Source of the DNA: Phycisphaerae bacterium
GTDB taxonomy: Bacteria > Planctomycetota > Phycisphaerae > Phycisphaerales > SM1A02
Direction: 5' to 3'
Assembly (NCBI GenBank): GCA_002690755.1
Contig: NZFT01000081.1
Span: 65,863-96,026 of the forward strand
DNA: 30,164 nt
A model generated the notes under the pieces. It had not been told where the DNA came from, did no database searches, and saw only the letters and a list, made by a program, of their open reading frames with translations. Of this stretch, positions 15,802 through 22,974 are shown one piece after another (position 1 is the stretch's first letter; each line of letters opens with the position of its first letter). A program made the translations under genes and the position numbers.

Positions 15802-17772
15802 ATGGACTTCATCGAAGATCAGGAGAAGGCCCGGTCCCGGACCGGCCGACTCGTCTTTCTCTTTCTGCTCGCGGTCGTCGGAACCGTGCTCGCGGTCTAC
15901 CTGGTCGCGGCCGGCGTGATGGTCGTGATGACGCAGTCCGAAGAGACATCCGCCGGCTGGTGGGCGCCCGAACTGCTGGGTGTCGTCGGCGGTGGGACGA
16001 TTCTGGTGATCGCAATCGGATCACTCGTCAAGACCGCCCAGCTCGCTTCCGGCGGCAAGGCGGTGGCGGAGTCGCTCGGTGGAACCCTCGTCCATGCCGA
16101 AGATCGGGATCCCGATCTGCGTCGACTGATGAACGTCATCGAGGAGATGTCGATCGCCTCGGGTTGCCCGATGCCGCCGGTCTATCTCATCGACGACGCC
16201 TCGATCAACGCGTTCGCCGCCGGCTTCGGTTTCGACAGCGCGGTGATCGGGGTCACTCGTGGTTGCGTCCAGCAACTTTCACGGGACGAGCTTCAGGGGG
16301 TCATGGCCCACGAGTTCAGCCACATCGTCCATGGCGACATGAAGTTGAACATCCGTCTGACCGGGCTGATCTTCGGGATCATGGCCCTGGGATTTCTCGG
16401 CTACGTCTGCTTTCGATTCATCGGACCGGTGCTCGCGAGATCTGGTGGCGGCAAGAACAACCCTGGTCCGGCCCTGGGACTGGCGGTCATCGTTGGTGGC
16501 CTCGCACTCATGGCGATCGGATCACTCGGCACGCTCGCCGCGCGTCTCATCCAGTCCGCGGTCAGCCGACAGCGTGAATACCTCGCGGACGCCGCGGCGG
16601 TGGATTACACGAGAAATCCTTCGGGCATCGCGGGAGCGCTACGCCGCATCGGCGGATTTCCGAAGAACGACCTGCGGCAGTCGGCTGCGAGTGAATTCCA
16701 GCACTTCTTCTTCACATCCGCGCTTTCCACCGCCTTCGCGACCCACCCACCGCTCGCGGATCGGATCGCCCGCATCGAGAACCGGCCACAGGCCGAGATC
16801 GAGGAAGCGATGGCGGACCGTTCTGGCGCATCCGAATCGCCGCCGCCGAACACCGCCGGGTTCGCGGGCAGCGCCCCGCCGATGCCGGACGTCACCGCGG
16901 ACGCTCCCGAAAGTCGGGAGGTGCGAGCCGCCGAGCAGGTTCGCGAGAGCATCGCGCGGCTCGGAGATCCCGATGCCGATCACCTCGCCTACGCCCGCAC
17001 GCTGATCGGATCGATTCCCGATCCGGTGCGGTCCGCGGTGCACGACACGATCGGGGCGAAGGCGGTGTGCCTGCTGCTTCTGGTCGACGACGACCCGGAA
17101 GTCCGGTCCGCCCAGGCCTCGGCCCTCTCCGAGAACCTGGACCCGCTGACCGTCGAAGAGATCCGCCGTCTTCGGGAGGTCGTCGCGGGCGCGGTGGGAC
17201 GAAACCCCGAACTCCGACTGGTGCTGCTCGATCTTTCCATGCCGGCGCTGGCCCGGATGCCCGAGGAGGATCGACCTCGATTCATGGAATCGGTTCGCGC
17301 GATGCAGGAGGCGGATGGGCGGCTTGATCGCTTCGAGTGGCTCCTCGGTCGCATTCTGCGCGACCACCTCGTCGAAGGATCGAAGAAGTCGCGCCGCGGA
17401 TCCGCCCGTCCGAATCGTTCGATCGCATTGCTCGAGGATTCGGTGCGACTGGTGCTCGCAATGCTCGCGTGGAGTGGTGCCCGAAACGAGAATCAGGCGC
17501 TGCATGCGTTCCGGGAGGGCGCTCGAAGGGCGAAGATCGGCGATATCGACCTTCCGGCCCGGACGGACTGCTCGGTCACGGGCCTGGATCGCTCGCTCGA
17601 TCGAATCCGACGCCTTCGCTGGCGGGATCGATCCATCCTGCTCGATGCGGCGGTGGAGACGGTCTGTGCCGACGGGCACGGGACCCTGGCGGAGATCGAA
17701 TTGCTTCGAGCCCTCGCCGCCGCGATCGAGTGCCCCATGCCGCCGGTGCTTCCGGGACGGTTACCATCCTGA
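15802..17772 (+). CDS. Membrane M48 family metalloprotease (HtpX-like)
   Basis: A 656-aa membrane protein with an M48 peptidase domain. There are N-terminal membrane segments at about residues 15-40 and 60-85. The zinc motif H-E-F-S-H is at 170-174 (M-A-H-E-F-S-H-I-V-H-G-D), with the third ligand Glu259 in R-E-Y-L-A-D-A-A-A. Further hydrophobic segments lie at about 185-210 and 225-250. HtpX-type proteases degrade damaged membrane proteins. The protein is more than twice the length of HtpX: a soluble C-terminal extension (about 330-656) of helical repeats ends in a TerB-like segment (L-L-D-A-A-V-E-T-V-C-A-D-G). ATG 15802 (M-D-F-I-E-D-Q-E) is the preferred start because family members open this way; GTG/ATG codons lie up to 13 codons upstream. 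Confidence 0.88.
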   Translation: MDFIEDQEKARSRTGRLVFLFLLAVVGTVLAVYLVAAGVMVVMTQSEETSAGWWAPELLGVVGGGTILVIAIGSLVKTAQLASGGKAVAESLGGTLVHAEDRDPDLRRLMNVIEEMSIASGCPMPPVYLIDDASINAFAAGFGFDSAVIGVTRGCVQQLSRDELQGVMAHEFSHIVHGDMKLNIRLTGLIFGIMALGFLGYVCFRFIGPVLARSGGGKNNPGPALGLAVIVGGLALMAIGSLGTLAARLIQSAVSRQREYLADAAAVDYTRNPSGIAGALRRIGGFPKNDLRQSAASEFQHFFFTSALSTAFATHPPLADRIARIENRPQAEIEEAMADRSGASESPPPNTAGFAGSAPPMPDVTADAPESREVRAAEQVRESIARLGDPDADHLAYARTLIGSIPDPVRSAVHDTIGAKAVCLLLLVDDDPEVRSAQASALSENLDPLTVEEIRRLREVVAGAVGRNPELRLVLLDLSMPALARMPEEDRPRFMESVRAMQEADGRLDRFEWLLGRILRDHLVEGSKKSRRGSARPNRSIALLEDSVRLVLAMLAWSGARNENQALHAFREGARRAKIGDIDLPARTDCSVTGLDRSLDRIRRLRWRDRSILLDAAVETVCADGHGTLAEIELLRALAAAIECPMPPVLPGRLPS

Positions 17773-17811
17773 AGCAACGACCGTGATTTCACAGATCAAG
17801 GAGTCCCGACG

Positions 17812-17970
17812 ATGGTCGCAGCCTTCATCTTCATCGTGATCCTCGCGACCTTCGTGTCCATTCGACGCGATCAACGTCGACGATCGCTGATCCTCTTCGC
17901 GTCGTCGATGCTCTTCGTCACACTTCTTTTCCTGCACCATGCGACGGACACGCTCGGTCTCAGCTTCTGA
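17812..17970 (+). CDS. DUF5993 family small membrane protein
   Basis: A 52-aa ORF, well below usual length cut-offs, but well supported. AAGGAG lies 8 bases before the ATG and the ORF ends 27 bp before dsbB. The protein has two hydrophobic segments (about residues 2-16 and 24-40) separated by a basic R-R-D-Q-R-R-R turn. It ends L-H-H-A-T-D-T-L-G-L-S-F, which matches the DUF5993 family, small proteins encoded next to DsbB-like oxidases. It probably works with DsbB in the inner membrane; the precise role is unknown. Confidence 0.82.
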   Translation: MVAAFIFIVILATFVSIRRDQRRRSLILFASSMLFVTLLFLHHATDTLGLSF

Positions 17971-17997
17971 AAACGGGGATTTGAAGTGGAAGCGATC

Positions 17998-18657
17998 ATG
18001 AACGATCAAATCGAATCGACTCGATGGGAGAGGCTTTCGTTCGCGCTGCTGCACGTCTGGGTCCTCGGCGTCTGCTTCGTGGTGATCGGCGCCTTTCTCG
18101 TGCAGTTCGTCGGTCGGGAGCTTCCATGTCCGCTCTGCCTCCTCCAGCGGATGGCGATGCTCCTCGCGGCGATGGGACCGATGTTCATCATCCGTCGCGC
18201 GATGAGCGTCGATTCGAGACCCGCTGCCGACTTCTCGACGGGCTTCGGGATGTCGATCCTCGCATCGGTGCTCGGGCTCGCGATCAGTGGCCGACAGACG
18301 TTGCTTCACATTCTCCCCGGGGATCCAGGCTACGGCGGCGCGGTGTTCGGTCTGCACCTCTACACCTGGGCCTTCATCGTCTTCATCGTGGTGATCCTGG
18401 TGAGCGGCCTGACGCTGTCGGCGGGTTCGATGATGGTGGTCGGAACCCGTGGTGGGCGTCCGGCCGCGTGGTCGCGGATCACCGGCGGGGTGCTCGGTGT
18501 GGTGATCGCGGGGAACGTGGTGTCGGCGCTCTTTGAGAGCGGGACCGACTGGTTCCTTCCCGACAATCCGACGAACTACCAGCTCATCGAGGAGTTCCGG
18601 GAATTCCTGGAGACTCGCTCGAGCGCCGTGGATCCATCGGGTCAGAAGGCGAACTGA
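17998..18657 (+). CDS. dsbB: Disulfide bond formation protein DsbB
   Basis: A four-helix inner-membrane thiol oxidase that reoxidises DsbA and passes electrons to quinone. The redox pair is Cys44-Cys47 in E-L-P-C-P-L-C-L-L-Q-R, the family signature. Hydrophobic helices follow at about 50-65, 80-95 and 120-150, and a long C-terminal part (150-219) extends past the usual DsbB length. The second periplasmic Cys pair of E. coli DsbB (Cys104/Cys130) is missing; only Cys26, in the first helix, remains besides the C-x-x-C. The G-L-H-L-Y-T-W-A-F segment places it in the subfamily found with DUF5993, encoded just upstream. GTG 17986 is an alternative start; GGAAG lies 5 bases before the chosen ATG. 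Its end overlaps the convergent porin gene by 16 bp. Confidence 0.9.
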   Translation: MNDQIESTRWERLSFALLHVWVLGVCFVVIGAFLVQFVGRELPCPLCLLQRMAMLLAAMGPMFIIRRAMSVDSRPAADFSTGFGMSILASVLGLAISGRQTLLHILPGDPGYGGAVFGLHLYTWAFIVFIVVILVSGLTLSAGSMMVVGTRGGRPAAWSRITGGVLGVVIAGNVVSALFESGTDWFLPDNPTNYQLIEEFREFLETRSSAVDPSGQKAN

Positions 18658-19925
18658 AGCTGGGTCCGGAAGACCGTCTGATCACCGTCGGTCGCGAGAA
18701 TGCCGACGTTGCCGTCGACGTCCCAGTCGGCGGTGGAACCCCACGAGCCGACCAGTTCGAAGACCACCTTGAGCCGTGAATCCCCCGCGGGGATCCAGCT
18801 GGTGCCGATCGTCGCCATCGCGAAGTGAGACCGTGCTCCGTTCTCGACCGCACCCCATTCACCACGGGCGTACACGTCCCAGGTCGAGACCGGGAAGAAG
18901 GCGGTTTGCGCGACGGCGGCCCAGCGGCGACCACCATTCGTCTGGGAGACCGCTTCGTCCTGGTAGTAGGCGGCGGCCATGAGTCCGAACCCGCCCTGCT
19001 GCCAGGAGACATCGACCGTCGCCCGGGTCGCATCGCCGGAGATCGCTCGTCCGGTTCCGGTCGCGTAGTCACCCCAGTCGAACGAACCGCCGAATCCGAA
19101 GAGGAGACCGCGCTCGACGAGACCGGGATACGGATTGAACATGTACAACGCGTTCCAGTCTCCGAACGGCTTGATCTCGACGCGGGTCATCAGACCGGTC
19201 CGCTGGTTCTCCAGTGGATCGATGAAGGACTGCCCCCATCCGTTCGACAGCGTGGACCAGAAACGCCATTGGTCGAACTGACGGCCCACGAGGATTCCTT
19301 CGGGCTGCCCGGCGTCGAACTGACCGGCCACGAACGACAGGGACGTACCGAGTTGTTCGTTCGGATTGATCGCCTGCTCGAGCGAGAAATACTCCGAGAG
19401 AATGCCCGCCTGGATGAACAGTCCGCCCTCGAACTGGTGCTGGACGAAAGCGTAATTCGGGTTGAACGTTCCTTCGGGACCGACTTCGGCACAGATGCTG
19501 TACGACCATTTCGGACCGAAGACGGTCCCGGCGAGCGAGAGCCAGAGGGTCTCGAGGCTGAATCCATACCGGGTCGGTTCGGACGCCGTCGAATTGAGCA
19601 CCCAGTCGTACTGCATGATCACATCGGCCTCGAGCGTGAAATCTCCATCCGCCGATGCGATTTCGTTCCAGGCCCGCCCCGAGCGATTGGTCCGCAGTTC
19701 GGCGTCGGTGACCATCCGCCGCACCTCCATCCGGCGAGTCGCGTCGAGGGATGCCTCCATCCGCTCGTCGCGGAGGATCCCGATCTCCATCCGGAGCGCG
19801 TCGATCTCGATCTGCACCGGGTCGTCGATCCGGATCAGCGGATCTTCGCTCGCGAAGGCGACGCGACTCGAAACGACGCCCGCGAGAAGCAGGATCAGTC
19901 GTGCGGCATGGATGGTCGAAGACAT
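18642..19925 (-). CDS. Outer-membrane porin-like protein
   Basis: A 427-aa exported beta-barrel protein. The signal peptide covers about 1-25, ending A-F-A. A short predicted coiled coil (about 38-65: I-D-A-L-R-M-E-I-G-I-L-R-D-E-R) precedes the barrel, as in porins that use an N-terminal trimerisation helix. Alternating aromatic strands follow and the last residue is Phe (T-Q-L-Q-F-A-F), the usual sorting signal for outer-membrane insertion. It resembles phosphate-selective porin O/P-type proteins, but the substrate cannot be told. It is divergent from the SGNH hydrolase gene with only 46 bp between, and convergent with dsbB. Confidence 0.8.
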   Translation of the reverse strand: MSSTIHAARLILLLAGVVSSRVAFASEDPLIRIDDPVQIEIDALRMEIGILRDERMEASLDATRRMEVRRMVTDAELRTNRSGRAWNEIASADGDFTLEADVIMQYDWVLNSTASEPTRYGFSLETLWLSLAGTVFGPKWSYSICAEVGPEGTFNPNYAFVQHQFEGGLFIQAGILSEYFSLEQAINPNEQLGTSLSFVAGQFDAGQPEGILVGRQFDQWRFWSTLSNGWGQSFIDPLENQRTGLMTRVEIKPFGDWNALYMFNPYPGLVERGLLFGFGGSFDWGDYATGTGRAISGDATRATVDVSWQQGGFGLMAAAYYQDEAVSQTNGGRRWAAVAQTAFFPVSTWDVYARGEWGAVENGARSHFAMATIGTSWIPAGDSRLKVVFELVGSWGSTADWDVDGNVGILATDGDQTVFRTQLQFAF

Positions 19926-19971
19926 CCGGTCACCTTATCATCGTTTTACATCCCTTCGGAGCAGACCACAC
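19926..19971. promoter_or_regulatory. 46-bp divergent porin/SGNH promoter gap
   Basis: The gap between two divergent starts is only 46 bp and is A+T-richer than its surroundings. TATCAT (19936-19941) is a fair -10 box toward the SGNH gene, but no -35 is seen at the right distance. Promoters of the two genes must overlap here or lie inside the coding regions. Confidence 0.25.
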
Positions 19972-21135
19972 ATGAGAGTCCATCGCGGAATCACGCTCGT
20001 TCTGATGGTCCTGTTCTGCATGACGAAGCCGACGCCCGCGGTCGGGACCGCGACGCTGCTTTCAGAAAACGATCTGCGCTGGGTCGACGGTGACACGCTG
20101 GATGTCGAGGGACGCGCCTTCGAAGACCGAAGCTCGCCCTGGGACCGACTTCCCGCGAAGGCCGAGTCGATCGTTCGACCGCCGGTCTGGGGGAATTCCC
20201 GACATTCGGCGGGGATCGCGATCCGGTTCATCTCGGATTCACCGACCATCGCGGCCCGTTGGCATCTCACCAGCGAACGCCTCGCGATGCCCCACATGCC
20301 GGCGACCGGTGTGAGCGGCGTCGATCTCTACGTGCGGATGGAAGGGCCGTCCGGACCGATCTGGCGATGGGTCGCCAACGGTCGTCCGTTCGCGGTGGAG
20401 AACGAGCGGATCCTGGTGTCCGCGCTTCCCGCGGTCTCGCGGGAATGGCTTCTGTACCTCCCGCTCTACAACGGCGTCGAGTCGATCGAGATCGGGATTT
20501 CGGAGAACGCCTCCATCGCGCCGGCGGTGAGTCGAGATCGACCGATCGTCTTCTACGGAACGTCGATCACGCACGGGGCGTGCGCTTCGCGACCCGGCAT
20601 GGCGCACGTCGCGATCCTCGGCCGTCGACTCGATGTCCCCGTGGTCAATCTCGGGTTCAGTGGAAGCGGAACCCTTGATCCCGAAATCGCCGATCTGATG
20701 GCGGAGATCGACGCGTCGGTCTACGTGCTCGACTGCCTGCCGAATCTCGACGGAGGGAAGGTCGCGGCGAGGGCCGCGCCGTTCGTACGAAGACTTCGAT
20801 CGCTTCGACCGACGGTCCCGATCGTGCTGGTGGAGGACCGGACCTATTCGGATTCGATCTTCAACCCATCGAAGGAACGTCGCAATCGGGAGAACCGGGC
20901 CGCCTTGAAAGCGGCGCATGCGGCGCTGCTGCGGGAAGGCGTGGATCAGCTCTTCTATCTCGAAGGCGACATCCTGCTCGGCGATGACGGAGAGGCCACG
21001 GTCGACTCGTCGCATCCCACCGATCTCGGATTCATGCGACATGCGGATGCCTTCGGCCCCGTGCTTCGCGCCGCGATGCGTGCTTCCGCTGGAGAAACGT
21101 CGGAGCGATCCGGAGACGATCATGGAAACCGGTGA
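19972..21135 (+). CDS. Secreted SGNH/GDSL hydrolase with GxDLY domain
   Basis: A 387-aa protein with an N-terminal hydrophobic signal (about 1-24). An N-terminal beta-domain contains G-V-D-L-Y, the hallmark of the GxDLY family. The SGNH hydrolase domain (about 190-385) has catalytic Ser198 in Y-G-T-S-I-T-H-G and a D-x-x-H dyad at Asp345/His348 (D-S-S-H-P). Such enzymes cleave ester bonds, often acetyl or other acyl groups on sugars. The open frame upstream overlaps the divergent porin; the ATG at 19972 gives a sensible signal peptide. The stop lies 14 bp inside the next gene, a DASS-type transporter, so the two are translationally linked and may act on one substrate: release of an acid outside, then uptake. 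Confidence 0.88.
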   Translation: MRVHRGITLVLMVLFCMTKPTPAVGTATLLSENDLRWVDGDTLDVEGRAFEDRSSPWDRLPAKAESIVRPPVWGNSRHSAGIAIRFISDSPTIAARWHLTSERLAMPHMPATGVSGVDLYVRMEGPSGPIWRWVANGRPFAVENERILVSALPAVSREWLLYLPLYNGVESIEIGISENASIAPAVSRDRPIVFYGTSITHGACASRPGMAHVAILGRRLDVPVVNLGFSGSGTLDPEIADLMAEIDASVYVLDCLPNLDGGKVAARAAPFVRRLRSLRPTVPIVLVEDRTYSDSIFNPSKERRNRENRAALKAAHAALLREGVDQLFYLEGDILLGDDGEATVDSSHPTDLGFMRHADAFGPVLRAAMRASAGETSERSGDDHGNR

Positions 21136-22744
21136 CGTCGTGAAGCCGCCGAGTTCCCGGGTGAAGCGGATCGCGTTGCCGGCGGGACCGGTTCTCGCCT
21201 TCGCCTTCACCTTCGCACTCCGGGCGGGCGGTCTGGAACTCGACGATTCGATGCTCGCCGGCGTGACCCTGTGGTGCGCGATCTGGTGGGTGACCGAACC
21301 CGTTCCCGTCCCTGCGACGAGCCTGATTCCGCTGGCGTTCCTGCCGATTCTCGGCCTGCTGGATCACAAGTCGACTGCGAACGCCTACGGAGACAGCCTC
21401 ATCCTGCTTCTGATGGGCGGCTTCATGCTGAGTCGTGCGATGGAGAGCACCGGCACCCACCGGAAGGTGGCGCTCGGGGTGGTGAAGGGCGTCGCCCGAC
21501 TCGGCGGTCGGGGTGGACGGAGCGTGGTGCTCGGCTTCATGGTGGCGACCGCCGTGTTGTCCATGTGGATTTCGAACACCGCGACCACCCTGATGATGCT
21601 CCCCGTCGCCCTGGCGGTGATCGCGGGCGCGAGCGATCGGAAGATGGCCATTCCGTTGCTGCTGGGGATCGCCTACGCCGCCAACATCGGAGGCATCGGG
21701 ACCCCGATCGGCACGCCCCCGAACATCATCTTCATGGGCGCGTTCGACCAGCTGGGGGTTCGAGACGGTTCCTACGGATTCCTCGAGTGGATGAAGGCCG
21801 GGGTCCCGGTGGTGGTGATCTTCGTGCCGATCGCATGGTGGTGGCTCACTCGGGGTCTCGGCGGCGATGAGACCTTCGATCTGCCCGAGGGCGAACCGTG
21901 GACCCAGGGTCAGCGTCGCGTGATCGTGATGTTCTCGATCGCCGCCGGACTCTGGATCTTCCAGAAGTACCCCGCACTCCCCGTCGAATGGTTCGAAGGA
22001 ATCGGCTGGGCGAAGGGCGGAGGCTGGACGGGCTTGCTGGGACTGGCGACCGACGGCGCCCTCGATGCGCGAATGTCGGGATCCGCGACGGTCGCCGCGC
22101 TGGTCGTGGTGCTGCTGTTCGCGTTTCCCGACGGCGACGGCGGCCGTCTTCTGGACTGGGATCACGCGAAGACGATTCCCTGGGGCGTGCTCCTGCTCTT
22201 CGGCGGTGGCATTGCGCTGGCGCAGGCGTTCAAGTCGACCGGGTTGAGTGAAGTCATCGCGGGAAACCTCGGTGGCATGAAGGACATTCCCATTCCGGTG
22301 ATGGTCCTCATCGTCTGCCTGCTCACCACCTTCCTGACCGAAATCACCAGCAACACCGCGTTGACGGCGTTGTTGATGCCGATTCTCGGGGCCACGGCGC
22401 TCGCCCTCGAGGTCGATCCGGTGATCCTGATGGCGCCGGCGGCCATGAGTGCCAGTTGTGCGTTCATGCTCCCGGTCGCCACGGCCCCGAACGCGGCGGT
22501 CTACGGGACGGAGAAGGTTCCCATCGACCGCATGGTCCGGGAAGGCTTCGTGCTCAACCTGATCGGGGTCGCGATCATCTCGACGCTCGCGATGTTCCTG
22601 GTCTCGAAGGCCTCGGAGGGGGTCGATGCGGATCTGTTGCCGGATGCACCCGCGGAATCCGCGGCCGAGGTCCGACGTTCGGTGGAATCTTCAGAGGTGT
22701 CCGAATCCAGCCACGCCGGACGACGAAACAAAGTGACCTCCTGA
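21122..22744 (+). CDS. SLC13/DASS family anion transporter
   Basis: A 540-aa inner-membrane transporter of the divalent anion:sodium symporter family (SLC13, dicarboxylates or sulfate). Both signature S-N-T motifs are present: S-N-T-A-T-T from Ser151 and S-N-T-A-L-T from Ser410. A G-G-I-G-T-P-I-G-T-P-P-N loop is also diagnostic. Many hydrophobic helices span about 18-520. GGAG lies 6 bases before the ATG, which sits 14 bp inside the SGNH gene. The hydrophilic tail (about 510-540) is rich in Ser and Glu. The stop codon is only 12 bp before the histidine leader ORF. Sodium coupling and substrate are inferred from the family. Confidence 0.9.
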   Translation: METGDVVKPPSSRVKRIALPAGPVLAFAFTFALRAGGLELDDSMLAGVTLWCAIWWVTEPVPVPATSLIPLAFLPILGLLDHKSTANAYGDSLILLLMGGFMLSRAMESTGTHRKVALGVVKGVARLGGRGGRSVVLGFMVATAVLSMWISNTATTLMMLPVALAVIAGASDRKMAIPLLLGIAYAANIGGIGTPIGTPPNIIFMGAFDQLGVRDGSYGFLEWMKAGVPVVVIFVPIAWWWLTRGLGGDETFDLPEGEPWTQGQRRVIVMFSIAAGLWIFQKYPALPVEWFEGIGWAKGGGWTGLLGLATDGALDARMSGSATVAALVVVLLFAFPDGDGGRLLDWDHAKTIPWGVLLLFGGGIALAQAFKSTGLSEVIAGNLGGMKDIPIPVMVLIVCLLTTFLTEITSNTALTALLMPILGATALALEVDPVILMAPAAMSASCAFMLPVATAPNAAVYGTEKVPIDRMVREGFVLNLIGVAIISTLAMFLVSKASEGVDADLLPDAPAESAAEVRRSVESSEVSESSHAGRRNKVTS

Positions 22745-22756
22745 TCAAATCCGCCC

Positions 22757-22843
22757 ATGCCGATTCAATCCATCCATCCTCACCCCCATGCACCGCTCGT
22801 TCACGAGCATTCGCATCTCCATGGTTCGCCCGGGGGACGGTGA
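22757..22843 (+). CDS. hisL: Histidine operon leader peptide (28 aa, 7 His)
   Basis: A 28-codon ORF from ATG 22757 to TGA 22841-22843. His is at codons 7, 9, 11, 16, 18, 20 and 22: seven of sixteen residues in codons 7-22, far above the normal use of about 2%. Position directly before hisG and an intrinsic terminator fits a leader peptide that senses charged tRNA-His. No strong Shine-Dalgarno site is seen; it begins 12 bp after the transporter stop, so coupling or leaderless-type initiation is possible. The ORF was not in any long-ORF set because of its size. Confidence 0.72.
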   Translation: MPIQSIHPHPHAPLVHEHSHLHGSPGGR

Positions 22844-22884
22844 TAGGGATCGAACCCGCGTGACGCAGGACGATCATCGACGCC
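22834..22884 (+). ncRNA. Candidate antiterminator of the his leader RNA
   Basis: CGGTGAT (22838-22844, holding the leader stop codon) can pair with ATCATCG (22873-22879) over seven positions, one of them G-U. Extra pairs are possible between G22836 and C22881, and between G22834-22835 and C22883-22884 with one base bulged. This uses the first bases of the terminator stem, so the two structures exclude each other. The pairing is short, so the strength of the antiterminator is uncertain. Confidence 0.45.
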
Positions 22885-22911
22885 GGCCCCTCGAGGCCGG
22901 CGTCGTTTTTT
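22878..22911 (+). terminator. Intrinsic terminator in the his leader (attenuator)
   Basis: A perfect 11-bp stem, CGACGCCGGCC (22878-22888) with GGCCGGCGTCG (22895-22905), has a 6-base loop and is followed at once by six T's (22906-22911). This is the best intrinsic terminator in the window. It sits 63 bp before hisG, inside the region that must be read through to express the operon, so it is more likely conditional than a plain end of the transporter transcript. It may serve both. Confidence 0.88.
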
Positions 22912-22974
22912 CAGGTGGTCGCATGGTGACCCCGACGAAGCCGAGCCCTTCCAAGGCCCCTTCCGGGATTACAC

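Larger units (their letters stand above)
22745..22974 (+). promoter_or_regulatory. Histidine operon leader region (probable attenuator)
   Basis: The 230 bp between the transporter and hisG contains, in order, a histidine-rich short ORF (22757-22843), two alternative RNA pairings, and a strong intrinsic terminator (22878-22911), all before hisG. A pre-structure pairs GGTTCG (22823-22828) with CGAACC (22851-22856). A possible antiterminator pairs CGGTGAT (22838-22844) with ATCATCG (22873-22879), with possible extension to 22834-22836 / 22881-22884. This would tie up the left arm of the terminator. If the ribosome waits at His codons, the antiterminator can form; if it runs on to the stop at 22841-22843 it covers 22838-22855 and the terminator wins. 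The order of parts is seen; the switching is inferred. Confidence 0.7.

Noticed and set aside
22837..22880. tRNA or tmRNA fragment (GGGTTCGATCCC on the minus strand looks like a T-arm)
   Set aside because: The T-stem would have only about three good pairs, no anticodon arm or matching acceptor stem is present, and the stretch is better explained as leader RNA of the his operon.
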